Of a stretch of DNA of 52,598 bases, positions 8,937 to 19,943 are shown piece after piece (the first letter of the stretch is position 1; every line of letters begins with the position of its first letter). This stretch comes from Acidimicrobiia bacterium (GTDB lineage Bacteria; Actinomycetota; Acidimicrobiia; Acidimicrobiales; Poriferisodalaceae): assembly GCA_022822525.1 (NCBI GenBank), contig JAJEBN010000004.1, forward strand, positions 1 through 52,598, read 5' to 3'. Both the position numbers and the translations under genes were made by a program. The notes under the pieces were generated by a model. The model saw only the letters and a list, made by a program, of their open reading frames with translations, was not told where the DNA came from and did not search any database.

Positions 8937-9983
8937 TCAGACACCGGCGAGCGACACCACCTCGAACATGGACTCGTAGCCGGCGAGGCCTGGCCGATCG
9001 GTGCGCTGCGGGACTCGGAACAGGATGATCTCTGCGGTCAGGCCGCTGTAGTCGGCGATGCGGCTGGCGCACTGCGCGGGCGTCCCGGTGATGGTCATGG
9101 TGTCGACGACCTCGTCGGGCACCAAGCCGATTGCTTCGCGCATCTGGCCTTCGGGCATCAGCCGGGTTGCGGCGTCGGCGAAGTCTGCGTAACCGAGCTG
9201 GCGCAGCTGAGAGTCGTAGTACGGATGCGGCACGGGGTGGAACAGCCCGCAGATCGTCGCCTTGGCAGCATTGCGCGCCAGCTCTTCGTCGTCGTTGACG
9301 CTCAGGAACGACCCCATCAGGAACCCCACGCTGGCGGAGTCTCGGCCAGCGTCGGCGGCGGCCTGCTGGGCCGCAGGACGGACGATGTCACGCATGAACT
9401 CGACCGATGACATCACCCCGACGCCGACACCGTCGGCCACCTGGCCTGCCAGCCGCACCATCTTGGGTCCTGATGCCGACAGGTACACCGGTATCGACGG
9501 CCGTGTCGGCTCCCAGCTCGCCCGCCAGCGGATGCGGTGGTGCTCGCCCTCGTAGCGCACCGGTTCTCCCGCCCGACCGGCGACGGCGCTGCGGACGATC
9601 TCGATGTAATCGCGGAGCTTGCCGAGAGGCCGGAAGTCGTCGACGCCCATGTACCACTCGTTGAAGTGGCGATTGCCGGTGCCAAGGCCCAGGGTGAAGC
9701 GTCCACCGCTCATCTCGTCCAGGTCTCTGGCGGCGATCGCCGTGAGCCACGGCTCCCGGGCATAGGCGTTGGCGATATAGGTGCCGACCGTCACCCGCTC
9801 GGTCGCCGCGATCACCGCAGCAGCCGAGACGAACGCGCTGCGCCCAGCCTCGACCGTGTACATCGAGTCCATCCCCGCGGCCTCGCCCTCACGGGCCAGC
9901 TCGACAAAGTCGGCCATCGTGTCCTCAAAGCCAAGCAGCAGCCCAAGCGCGGGCCTTGTGGGTGCGGCGTCGCCAGCGTCCAT
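8937..9983 (-). CDS. LLM class (probably F420-dependent) oxidoreductase
   Basis: This 348-residue luciferase-like protein shows the LGLLLGFED first strand, TERVTVGTYIANAYAREPWLTA near residue 60, the DEMSGGRFTLGLGTGNRHF segment near residues 87-105 and the YLSASGPKMVRLAGQVADGV loop near 165-185. These are typical of the actinobacterial F420- or FMN-using branch. A GGAG ribosome site precedes the ATG. It lies 32 bases downstream of the candidate restriction endonuclease on the same strand, so part of its transcription could come from that unit. Cofactor choice is inferred from the type of organism and not from a diagnostic residue. Confidence 0.86.
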   Translation of the reverse strand: MDAGDAAPTRPALGLLLGFEDTMADFVELAREGEAAGMDSMYTVEAGRSAFVSAAAVIAATERVTVGTYIANAYAREPWLTAIAARDLDEMSGGRFTLGLGTGNRHFNEWYMGVDDFRPLGKLRDYIEIVRSAVAGRAGEPVRYEGEHHRIRWRASWEPTRPSIPVYLSASGPKMVRLAGQVADGVGVGVMSSVEFMRDIVRPAAQQAAADAGRDSASVGFLMGSFLSVNDDEELARNAAKATICGLFHPVPHPYYDSQLRQLGYADFADAATRLMPEGQMREAIGLVPDEVVDTMTITGTPAQCASRIADYSGLTAEIILFRVPQRTDRPGLAGYESMFEVVSLAGV

Positions 9984-10015
9984 GAGGTCTCCGTTTCGTT
10001 GTGGATGATGTCCGT

Positions 10016-10912
10016 TCAGATCTCGGTGAATGTCGTGTCGTATTCGTTCGCCATGCGGGAGATCATTTCGTCGTAGTGAAATGAGTCTCCGGGTTGCGGT
10101 GCAGGTGCATCCGTCACGAGCGTGAACGGCGTGCCGTCGTTCTTGCCGTTGATTACGACCACCCCGATGCCATCGAATCCGTTCTCCCTCACATTGGAAC
10201 GTCGGGGCATCTCTGCCACCTTGGCAATAGTGCGCTCAACCGACCGCGGCTGAGGTTCTTCGGAGTACACGAGCCCGCCTGAAAGGTCACCCTTGTTCAT
10301 GTCTGATGATGCAAATCGCGCTGCGGCGTTGATCATCACGAAGCCGACAGCGAGCGCTTGGCGGCTGGCTCCGTGAACGCAGAGGTGTGAGGAATTCAAC
10401 TCGTCATAGAGCCGCGGCAACGCTCTGATGTGCGCAGTCATCGTTGCCTTGGCCTCAAGTGCCACCAGCACGGCGCCAACAGGACCGATCGGGCAGTCGG
10501 GCAAGCCCGCTAGGCGACTGCGTTGCTCGGAGCTGAGCTCGATGTTGTGCTGCTCGACAAGGCGCGCGAACGTCCTGTGTGGATCGACGTCGCCTGTTGG
10601 GCGCGCGAGCACCAAATCCAGGTCCTTCTGCCTGCCTGTGGCGAAGTCCCTCATCGTGTGATTGATACCAAGCACAACCTGGCCGTCCGCTACGTGACGT
10701 CGAAGGAGGGCGGAAGTTTGGAGGAGGTCGAATGCGACTCCCCAGCAGGCGACCTTGGAATGCCGATCACTTCGCGAGTGGTACTGCCAGGCGTTGCCGT
10801 ACCTGTCGGTGATTGCAGCCCGTTGCAGCGAGGCAATGAGGATCTCAGGGCCGTCCATCACGCACGAGCGTAGGTGGTGGCGCTCGGCGACTGCGGGCCA
10901 GAGTCCCGTCAC
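10016..10912 (-). CDS. Candidate type II restriction endonuclease, PD-(D/E)XK type
   Basis: I do not recognise this 298-residue protein as a named family. Its position and motifs suggest a restriction endonuclease. It starts 36 bases after a C5-cytosine methyltransferase on the same strand. The segment RQKDLDLVLARP (Asp97 and Asp99) followed by VGAVLVALEAKATMTAHI (Glu153-x-Lys155) fits a D...ExK metal-binding core. The stretch LYDELNSSHLCVHGASRQAL after it is distinctive. Base composition at codon third positions looks lower in GC by eye than in flanking genes, in line with acquisition. The GTG at 10912 opens the frame; an ATG at 10858 (MDGPEIL) is a reasonable alternative start. A nuclease of another role, or an unrelated cargo gene, cannot be excluded. 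Confidence 0.6.
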   Translation of the reverse strand: MTGLWPAVAERHHLRSCVMDGPEILIASLQRAAITDRYGNAWQYHSRSDRHSKVACWGVAFDLLQTSALLRRHVADGQVVLGINHTMRDFATGRQKDLDLVLARPTGDVDPHRTFARLVEQHNIELSSEQRSRLAGLPDCPIGPVGAVLVALEAKATMTAHIRALPRLYDELNSSHLCVHGASRQALAVGFVMINAAARFASSDMNKGDLSGGLVYSEEPQPRSVERTIAKVAEMPRRSNVRENGFDGIGVVVINGKNDGTPFTLVTDAPAPQPGDSFHYDEMISRMANEYDTTFTEI

Positions 10913-10948
10913 GGCCAGTGACGAGGCAACGAACGACGCCCTGCAGAA

Positions 10949-12202
10949 TCAGGCTGCGGCGAGCTCTTCCGCCATGTGCGCTGCGTGTTCTGCGATGTCA
11001 ACAATGAACTGGTCGACGAATCTCAGCGAGCTCCGCTGTGTGCGGCCGTAGAACCCTGCCGCTGCACGCGCCGACAGCGGCGACGCCCGGTCCAGATCCA
11101 CAACGTCGGCGAGGTGCTGGTAGCGCACCCGACGCGGCCACAACGAAAGGTCCACGGCCCAGGCCTTTCCATTGGCGCCATATGCCGCTGTCGGCCAGCG
11201 CTGCTCACGCAAGAGCGGTTGCCCATCAAGGAACGGCTGACCCGGATTCATGAGACGCTCCCCGACCCAGCGGGAGACACCGACCGTCACTGCGTTGCCG
11301 ACGAGCTTCCACCGAATGCCCTCGCCGCGAGCCATCTGTGCCGCCGGTGCGGTCCATCCAGCTTCGAAGCCCTGCATGCGCTCCGCATCCTCGATGCTCG
11401 GCGTGACGATCCGCAAGCCAGCACGCCCGTCAGGATTCCAGATGGCCGGCGGCGATGGGATGCCGATCGTCGAGCCCCCCTTGAGGGTCGGCACGGCATC
11501 CTTCGCCCAGCCGAGCCCCCGCAAACCCTCGGTCCAGTAGAACCCGAAAGCCTCTTCCCCATAGTGGTCATCATCAGGCTGACCCGCCTCATCCGCGAAC
11601 AGCACGGAGCGCGGATCAAGGTCGAGCGCAGCGAGGAAGATGACTCGCTGGCGGCGTTGTGGCACGCCGGTGAACCTCGAGTCGACCAGCCGGTAGGCCC
11701 AGCGATAACCCAGCGCTTCGAGCTCGTCAACGAGGTACCGCATGGCCTCGCCCTTGTCGAGCACCAACATGTTTCGCACGTTTTCAAGCAAGAGCAGCGG
11801 AACGCGCTGGTCCCGGATGAGGCGGAATACCTCAGCAACGAGCCCAGAAGCCGCTCCAGTGATGCCCTTCGTCCGTCCGGCCTGCGACAGGTCCGTGCAG
11901 GGAAAACCTGCAGCAACCAGATCGACATCGGGTAGCTGGCCGAGCTCCCGTACATCACCCACGAGTGGCACGCCGGGGAATCGCTCCGCCAGCACGGCCT
12001 GTGCCGGCTCCCACCACTCACAGAGCAGCTCCGTGGACGCCCCCGCTTCGTGCAGCCCGACCTCAATTCCCCCGATGCCAGCGAACAGGCCAGCAACGCT
12101 CAGGGAACCGGTCTCCGACACGCCGCCCAAATTACACGCTTGGAACTCAGTGTCGACTGAGCGTCGCTGCACCTCCTGCGCATCGAAGAGATCCCGCTGC
12201 AT
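10949..12202 (-). CDS. DNA (cytosine-5-)-methyltransferase
   Basis: The 417-residue enzyme adds a methyl group to C5 of cytosine in a specific DNA sequence. Conserved motifs appear in order: motif I GLFAGIGGIEVGLHEAG (about residues 38-54), motif IV GFPCTDLSQAG with catalytic Cys102, motif VI LLENV (140-142 being ENV), motif VIII PQRRQRV, and motif X KLVGNAVTV. The recognition region between VIII and IX is short, and about 100 residues follow motif X, an unusually long tail (including VDQFIVDIAEHAAHMAEELA) that may help recognition. I chose the ATG at 12202; the frame extends to a TTG at 12289. It is followed by the candidate endonuclease, as in many type II systems. The target sequence cannot be read. 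Confidence 0.93.
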   Translation of the reverse strand: MQRDLFDAQEVQRRSVDTEFQACNLGGVSETGSLSVAGLFAGIGGIEVGLHEAGASTELLCEWWEPAQAVLAERFPGVPLVGDVRELGQLPDVDLVAAGFPCTDLSQAGRTKGITGAASGLVAEVFRLIRDQRVPLLLLENVRNMLVLDKGEAMRYLVDELEALGYRWAYRLVDSRFTGVPQRRQRVIFLAALDLDPRSVLFADEAGQPDDDHYGEEAFGFYWTEGLRGLGWAKDAVPTLKGGSTIGIPSPPAIWNPDGRAGLRIVTPSIEDAERMQGFEAGWTAPAAQMARGEGIRWKLVGNAVTVGVSRWVGERLMNPGQPFLDGQPLLREQRWPTAAYGANGKAWAVDLSLWPRRVRYQHLADVVDLDRASPLSARAAAGFYGRTQRSSLRFVDQFIVDIAEHAAHMAEELAAA

Positions 12203-12397
12203 CTTCGAACGGTACGAAGCGCCTGTGACACGATTCCTCGTGACGGCTGCCAACAGGCGTGCACGGTTGGCCTGGTCACGACGTCTCAACGGCCACTCGG
12301 GTCGCGCTCATGGCTGCTTGTTGGACTGCTGCTCAACGAGGCGGCAGGCCGCCGGATTCTCCAGCCTTCAGAGGACGCTCCATCAACGCGCTCGGAC

Positions 12398-13231
12398 CTA
12401 GAAGATCTTGCCGACGAGGTCGGCTTTCTGGACGGCGCTCATGAGGTCGTTCCAGCCGTTGTCGGCGGCACGCACCCATTTGGTGAGGTGCTCCATGCGC
12501 ATCATCTCGGCGATGTCAGGGTCGTCGGGGTCCATTGCCACGAGCAGCTCGGTGAACCGTTCGCTGGTCTCGTCGCTCAGGTCGGGGCCGGATGTGAAAG
12601 CGCAATGGCAGTACGGGCGGGTGCGCCACACCTCGACGATGTCGTCGGGAGCCAGCTCGTGGCGGCGCATCAGCGGTGCCAACCATGGCTCGAAGATCAC
12701 CCCAGCGTCGGCTCGGCCGTCCATGACGGCCCCGAAGATCGTCCGGTCGTCCACCCACGTCTGCAGGTTGGAGTACTCGGTGGGCTCAAGCTCGACGGGT
12801 TCGCAATCGGATCGGATGTCCAAGCCGTCCTCTGCAAGCTGCGCCGCCGGCAGCAGGAACAGTTCGCTGGAGATGTCGACCCCGAGCGCGAGCCTCCGCC
12901 CACGCAAGTCGTCGAGATCGGCGATGGCGGTATCGGCCCGGGCAACGATGAGCGAGTGGACGTCCTCATCGGTGTCGCGCATCGCCAGCGTCCGGCAGGT
13001 TCCCGGCGCCTGCAGCAAGAGCTGCGCGTGGGCCATAGGAGCGTTCCATGCAATGTCGACGTGGCCGTCCAGCACCGCTCCGCACAACGCGTCGTAGGTG
13101 GAATACAGCGCGTACTCGGTCTCGAGGCCGGCCTCGTTGAAGTACTTGCGGATGGCGTTCCAGATGAAGACGGCACGCTTCGGATCGGCCGCCGTGGCGC
13201 CGATCATGAGCGGTCGCGGGCGTTCGGTCAT
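12398..13231 (-). CDS. PhnD-like phosphate/phosphonate-binding domain protein without signal peptide
   Basis: The 277-residue protein has the periplasmic-binding-protein type 2 fold of the PhnD group: MIGATAADPKRAVFIWNAIRKYF, DGHVDIAWNAPMAHAQLLL (about residues 55-73), DLRGRRLALGVDISSE and GRADAGVIFEPWL. Classical PhnD proteins are exported lipoproteins; here the sequence starts MTERPRPLMIG directly on the first strand, with no signal peptide or lipobox. No ABC permease or ATPase is adjacent. It is therefore probably a cytoplasmic ligand-binding protein or an enzyme-like relative. The neighbouring restriction-modification genes lie downstream on the same strand after about 195 bases, of which 109 precede the furthest TTG of the methyltransferase frame. 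Confidence 0.78.
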   Translation of the reverse strand: MTERPRPLMIGATAADPKRAVFIWNAIRKYFNEAGLETEYALYSTYDALCGAVLDGHVDIAWNAPMAHAQLLLQAPGTCRTLAMRDTDEDVHSLIVARADTAIADLDDLRGRRLALGVDISSELFLLPAAQLAEDGLDIRSDCEPVELEPTEYSNLQTWVDDRTIFGAVMDGRADAGVIFEPWLAPLMRRHELAPDDIVEVWRTRPYCHCAFTSGPDLSDETSERFTELLVAMDPDDPDIAEMMRMEHLTKWVRAADNGWNDLMSAVQKADLVGKIF

Positions 13232-13279
13232 GGGATCAACCCCCGCCGCCCAACGTAGTGCCGCGCCTTGCGGCGTGGC

Positions 13280-15989
<2,710 letters not shown>

Positions 15990-15994
15990 GCGGC

Positions 15995-16020
15995 GATTAT
16001 ATCAGATTCTGGATATAATC
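15995..16020. promoter_or_regulatory. Palindromic operator of the fur-katG unit
   Basis: Two perfect 9-base arms, GATTATATC and GATATAATC, are separated by 8 bases in an AT-rich island within GC-rich DNA. The spacing and the TTATA/TATAA core resemble FurA/PerR-type boxes. It ends six bases before the fur start codon, so a bound repressor would block the promoter or the transcript start. It may also act on the divergent cupin gene about 100 bases away. Confidence 0.8.
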
Positions 16021-16124
16021 CAATATCAGCAGAGCAGCAAATTTTTGCAATCGCTAGAGATCTTGCGTGCGCTCTGCTGGCCAGCACCACCCTCTGGACC
16101 CGGGGGCGAGACCGGCTGGGCAGT

Positions 16125-16778
16125 ATGCGCACTGATGACTGCCCTGGCTGGGAACATTGCGGCGTGGCGGGCGTGATTGATGGGCTGCTGCGGCGAATTG
16201 CTGAGTTTCACCGCAGCCGTGCGGTTGTCCCGGAGTACCCGATGGTTGCCGCGGTGCTCGATGCGCTCGACGAGGCCCGCAGTCCGGCCAAGGTCGAGGC
16301 TCGCCACCTGCCGGTGCTGCGGCATCTTGAGGCCGTCGAGCTCTGCGGCGACGCCGCTGTCGATGCGGTGATGGAGGAGTTTCTGTCGCTCGCGCCGGCG
16401 TTGCCGTGGATCCAGACCGCCGGCTATCGCGGCGTGCTGAGCCAGGACTTCCACGACAACTACGGCTACGTGCAGCTCATCGGCCCGACATCAATTGTCG
16501 AGCACCGTTCAGTGCGGGTCGGCATCGGCGTCTGGGGGCCGAACCTTCACTACCCCAGCCACCACCACGAGGCCGAGGAACTGTACCACGTGCTGGCCGG
16601 CGAGCCGACGTTCACCAGCGCTGACGGCGCGCCCCGAACTGCACAACCCGGCGACGCCGTGCACCACGCACCGTGGCAGCCGCACCAGCAGGACTTCGGC
16701 GCGACGCCGACGGTGCTGCTCTACTGCTGGACCGGCGAGGTTGTGACTGACGCCGCGCTCGTCGATGGCGGTTGCTGA
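16125..16778 (+). CDS. Candidate DMSP lyase (DddL/DddQ-type cupin)
   Basis: The 217-residue protein ends in a cupin barrel that looks like the dimethylsulfoniopropionate lyases, which cleave DMSP to dimethyl sulfide and acrylate. The first cupin motif, LHYPSHHHEAEELYHVLAG, gives His146, His148, Glu152 and Tyr154, the expected metal and catalytic tyrosine pattern. The second, PGDAVHHAPWQPHQ, gives His180/His181 and His187. The helical N-terminal part (residues 15-95) is also compatible with DddL, and the length is close to that of DddL. The ATG at 16125 is used; a GTG at 16164 is possible. The gene diverges from furA-katG across the palindromic operator. Related cupins with other substrates exist, so the reaction needs biochemical proof. 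Confidence 0.65.
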   Translation: MRTDDCPGWEHCGVAGVIDGLLRRIAEFHRSRAVVPEYPMVAAVLDALDEARSPAKVEARHLPVLRHLEAVELCGDAAVDAVMEEFLSLAPALPWIQTAGYRGVLSQDFHDNYGYVQLIGPTSIVEHRSVRVGIGVWGPNLHYPSHHHEAEELYHVLAGEPTFTSADGAPRTAQPGDAVHHAPWQPHQQDFGATPTVLLYCWTGEVVTDAALVDGGC

Positions 16779-16793
16779 CCGCTCACGAACTTG

Positions 16794-17051
16794 TCATGCC
16801 TCGGCGACAGCCTTGAGGTTCTCCAGCGACTTGGCGATGTTGTTGACCAGCAGGCTGTGGCGGTTCATCTTCTGGAAGAACTCCTGGTCAAGGATCGGCG
16901 AGTCGAAGCTCTCGGTGACCCGGCAGCCCGAGTCAGTCGCTTCGATCTCATAGCGCCACCGCGTCTTGCGGCCGTCTGGGGCAGGCACCTCGAATGCCCA
17001 CTCCCGGCCGGGCTCGGCGGGCTTGCCATGGCCACGGCTCAGCCAGCAACC
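16794..17051 (-). pseudogene. SRPBCC (START/Bet v1-like) protein, N-terminally truncated
   Basis: The reverse frame encodes the second half of a small-molecule-binding SRPBCC protein: EPGREWAFEVPAPDGRKTRW, then YEIEATDSGCRVTESFDSP and a C-terminal helix NNIAKSLENLKAVAEA. The usual first 60-70 residues of the fold, including the first strand and the two short helices, are missing. An in-frame TAG lies at 17052-17054, and no convincing start exists. The remnant converges with the cupin gene and abuts the rhodanese promoter region. A 64-residue product from a GTG at 16988 is possible but would lack most of the cavity. Confidence 0.65.
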
Positions 17052-17149
17052 CTAAGCGCTGCCCTCCCGCATCGCCGACGGCATACGTAGCCAGCGGCGC
17101 GCCACGGGCCATACTGCTCTGCCGAGCCGATACAAGGACGCCTCCCCCG

Positions 17150-17575
17150 ATGAGCAACGCAACGCTGACCCCCGTCACGAACGCCGTCACCGAGACTCCG
17201 GCCGGCCCGCCGGCGCGGGCTCTGGAGCACTTCGAGCGCCTGCTCGCACTCGAGACCGACTGCTGGGACGTCAACGAGGCAATGCAGAGCGGATCGCCGG
17301 GCTTCGTCCTGCTGCAGACCAACAGCGACCAAGCGGGCTTCGATGCCGCACACGTGCCGGGCGCAATCTTTATGCACCACACGACGATTACCGAGGAAGC
17401 CCTAGCGCAGTACCCGCCAGACACGCTGTTCGTCGTGTACTGCGCCGGACCGCACTGCAACGCAGCCGACAAGGCAGCAGTCCGGCTCGCCCGACTGGGC
17501 CGACCTGTCAAGAAGATGATCGGCGGCGCCATCGGCTGGCTCGACGAGGGTTTCGAGCTCGTCCGATCGCCTTGA
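17150..17575 (+). CDS. Rhodanese-domain protein
   Basis: The 141-residue protein is a single rhodanese (sulfurtransferase) domain. GFDAAHVPGAIFMHH is the typical segment after the first helices, and the active-site loop is YCAGPHCNAADKAA, with the catalytic cysteine in CAGPHCN and a second cysteine five residues on. It should carry sulfur as a persulfide in the cytoplasm; there is no signal peptide. The ATG at 17150 follows an AAGGA box by about ten bases. The open frame extends upstream only into non-homologous sequence. The neighbours give no firm hint of the sulfur acceptor. Confidence 0.9.
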   Translation: MSNATLTPVTNAVTETPAGPPARALEHFERLLALETDCWDVNEAMQSGSPGFVLLQTNSDQAGFDAAHVPGAIFMHHTTITEEALAQYPPDTLFVVYCAGPHCNAADKAAVRLARLGRPVKKMIGGAIGWLDEGFELVRSP

Positions 17576-17589
17576 TCGGCGAAGCCCGC

Positions 17590-18504
17590 TCAGACCGGGA
17601 AGGTCACTCCCGTGGCGTCCTCTGACGCCGTCCACACCTGCCGCTGCAGCTCGATGTCGTGCGCACGGTCGCTAGATCCGACCAGCACCGGATGCCCCCG
17701 CATCTCGAACAATCCGTCGGGACCGTAGAACTCGCCCCCGGCGGCAGCTGGATCAGTGGCAGCCCGCAGCGTGGCGAGGGCACCCGTGGCGGCGCTGTTT
17801 CGCATCGGTCTGATCAATGGCTGGATGAACCGGATGCCCCGGAAGTCGCGCAGGATCTCCGTCTCGGACCAGCCTGGATGAGCCGCGAGTGCCGCAGCCG
17901 GCGAGCCTGCTGACTCCAAGCGGCGCTGCAGCTCGTGGGTGAACAGCAGGTTTGCCAGCTTCGATCGCCCGTAAGCGGCCGATTGGCTGCGACCCTGCTC
18001 CCTTCCGAAGCGTTCGAAGTCGATGCGGGCGCGATAGCGGTGCGCGTTGCTGCTGACCGTGACAACCCGCGCCCCCTCCACGGCGACGATCCGGTCCGCT
18101 AGCAAACCTGTCAGCGCAAAGTGCCCCAGATGGTTGGTGCCCATACGGATTTCGAAGCCGTCGCTGGTCTGCCGCCGAGGCGTGTGAAACACCCCTGCGT
18201 TGTTGACGAGCAGATCGATGCGCTCGAAGCGGTCCCGCAGCTCGGCGGCGGCGCGATGCACCGAGTCCAGCCACGCCAGGTCGAGCTCGACGAGCTCCAA
18301 TCGGCTCTCGGGGTGATCGGCGGCGATCTCAGCAACCGCTGCCTCGCCCTTGGCAAGGTCTCGCACAGCGAGCACCACGAGCGCTCCCCGACCGGCCAGC
18401 GCCCGCGCCGTCTCCAGACCATTGCCGCAATTGGCACCTGTCACCACCGCCACCCGCCCGGACTGATCAGGAATGCGCGCCGCAGTCCAAACTTGGCCGC
18501 TCAT
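17590..18504 (-). CDS. Short-chain dehydrogenase/reductase, retinol-dehydrogenase-like
   Basis: The 304-residue protein is a classical SDR. The dinucleotide-binding loop is TGANCGNG, with a cysteine where serine or threonine is common. NNAG is near residue 100, the catalytic serine lies in VTVSSNAHRYR and the tyrosine-lysine pair in YGRSK. The length and the HTPRRQTSDGFEIRMGTNHLGHF segment fit the group annotated as protochlorophyllide or retinol dehydrogenase-like, whose actual substrates are usually unknown. The gene converges with the rhodanese gene, 14 bases apart. Confidence 0.92.
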   Translation of the reverse strand: MSGQVWTAARIPDQSGRVAVVTGANCGNGLETARALAGRGALVVLAVRDLAKGEAAVAEIAADHPESRLELVELDLAWLDSVHRAAAELRDRFERIDLLVNNAGVFHTPRRQTSDGFEIRMGTNHLGHFALTGLLADRIVAVEGARVVTVSSNAHRYRARIDFERFGREQGRSQSAAYGRSKLANLLFTHELQRRLESAGSPAAALAAHPGWSETEILRDFRGIRFIQPLIRPMRNSAATGALATLRAATDPAAAGGEFYGPDGLFEMRGHPVLVGSSDRAHDIELQRQVWTASEDATGVTFPV

Positions 18505-18612
18505 GCCGCCCTTCCTCGCCTAGCGCAAGCCACACGGGTGAGTTCGCACGGTCCGCAACGCTACGGAATCTCCGGGCAGGCCTGCGGAGTGCCTGCGCCT
18601 ACCCTCGCCTAG

Positions 18613-19458
18613 ATGGGCTGGACGGGCTGCCCAGCCATGGGGAGCGGGCTGTTGACCGAGGCGGAGAACGGCAACCGCGAAGTCGAGTCCAAACAGGTGG
18701 CGGGTGTCGACGGTGCCGCCGGCGGATGGGTCATGGCGGTCACCGGCGCGAAAGAGGGTTCGCCTGTCGAGTTCTCGCTGTGGGACTCATTCGCCGAGCT
18801 GTGGGCAGAGGCGCGGTTGCGCTCGCTCGCGGCCGTCGGCATCGACATGCCGATCGGCTTGCCCGGCGCTTCAGTCCGGACGGCCGACGTAGTCGCGCGT
18901 CGCCTGCTGGGTCCGCGCCGGTCGTCGCTGTTCTGGTCTCCGCCCGCTGCGGCGCTGGACGCGGACGACTACGACGAGGCCAACCGGGCTTCTCGCGAAC
19001 ATCTCGATATGGGTCTATCCAAGCAGGCCTACAACTTGCTGCCGAAGATCCGCGAGGTGCGCTCGGTGCTCGTGCCCGCCGATGTCAGCGACCGCGCAAC
19101 ACCGCGAGCCGCCGAGGTGCACCCGGAGCTGAGCTTCGCCGTGATGGCCGGAGCGCTCCGCTCGTCGGACGGCAAGAATTCGATGCCTTCAGTGCCACTG
19201 ACGCATCCGAAGCGCCACCAAGCGGGCGTTGCCGAGCGCTTGGCCCTGCTCGGCGCGTGCTTCAAGGGCATCACCGAGTCCGCAGTTCTCCGCCCGCTGG
19301 CCGGCCCGCCGCACCCTGGACTCGATGACCTGCTCGACGCCGCAGCAGCGGCATGGACTGCCCGCCGGATCGCCGCCGGCCACGCAGTGCATCTCGGCGC
19401 TTCAGATGGTCTTGCCCCTGTCGACAAGGCCGGCTACCCACTCACCATCGTGGCGTGA
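18613..19458 (+). CDS. DUF429 domain protein (predicted RNase H-like nuclease)
   Basis: The 281-residue protein matches the DUF429 family, which is predicted from structure to have an RNase H-like fold but has no proven activity. The conserved parts are VAGVDGAAGGWVMAV at the first strand with its aspartate, AAVGIDMPIGLPG near residue 75, a PRRSSLFWSPP segment, and AAEVHPELSFAVMAG with the conserved glutamate. A C-terminal helix carries DDLLDAAAAAWTARR with another conserved aspartate. About 25 residues precede the fold, so the true start may be later than the ATG at 18613. It stands alone on the forward strand. Confidence 0.82.
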   Translation: MGWTGCPAMGSGLLTEAENGNREVESKQVAGVDGAAGGWVMAVTGAKEGSPVEFSLWDSFAELWAEARLRSLAAVGIDMPIGLPGASVRTADVVARRLLGPRRSSLFWSPPAAALDADDYDEANRASREHLDMGLSKQAYNLLPKIREVRSVLVPADVSDRATPRAAEVHPELSFAVMAGALRSSDGKNSMPSVPLTHPKRHQAGVAERLALLGACFKGITESAVLRPLAGPPHPGLDDLLDAAAAAWTARRIAAGHAVHLGASDGLAPVDKAGYPLTIVA

Positions 19459-19599
19459 GTCACGGAGGCAACGACCTGTGCCTCGATCGGTGATCCCGAT
19501 GCGGCCTGCTCGGAGTCAGATGCCTGCTGGCCGAATGTAGATCGGCTCGTCAACCTTCACGACTCGCTTCACGCAGAAGCGTCGATGCTCGGGATCGAG

Positions 19600-19636
19600 A
19601 CTTCATATTTTCGGTCTGCGGCTACTATCGAGTCGG
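19600..19636 (+). promoter_or_regulatory. Candidate promoter for a leaderless transcript
   Basis: A TACTAT -10 element at 19623-19628 lies seven bases before an in-frame GTG at 19636. An AT-rich stretch (TTCATATTTT) sits about where the -35 region should be, but no clean -35 hexamer is visible. The spacing predicts that transcription starts at or next to the GTG, as is common for leaderless actinobacterial mRNAs. No ribosome-binding site is present. Confidence 0.4.
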
Positions 19637-19917
19637 TGACATCGACCGATCCGGTGCCTGCGCAGGCGAACGCCGGCGACGAGCCGCTGTCTGTGCTGAC
19701 AGACGTCTGGCAGGCAGGCGACGACGGCGATCCCGACGCGGGTCTGAGCAACGCCAAGGTCTGCCGCAACGCGCGCCATTTCACGTTCGAGGGCTTCGCT
19801 GAGGAGGACGAGGACATCGCGACGTCATGGCGGAAGCTGCTCGAGCGCGAGGGCAAGTCATCGCCCGACGGCGGCTCGCTGCGCGATCTGGTCCTCGGTC
19901 CCACACCAGGGGACTGA
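19636..19917 (+). CDS. Small acidic protein of unknown function ahead of coxD-like gene
   Basis: I do not recognise this 93-residue protein. It is acidic, has no membrane span or cysteine pair, and ends with the protein-like segment HFTFEGFAEEDEDIATSWRK and a short tail. The GTG start is chosen because a -10-like TACTAT lies exactly seven bases before it; the frame also opens at an ATG at 19585. It is followed after 26 bases by the AAA ATPase on the same strand and is probably its first co-transcribed partner. A non-coding leader is the alternative. Confidence 0.45.
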   Translation: MTSTDPVPAQANAGDEPLSVLTDVWQAGDDGDPDAGLSNAKVCRNARHFTFEGFAEEDEDIATSWRKLLEREGKSSPDGGSLRDLVLGPTPGD

Positions 19918-19943
19918 GGCCGGCGTCGACCCGGGCTCGAACG

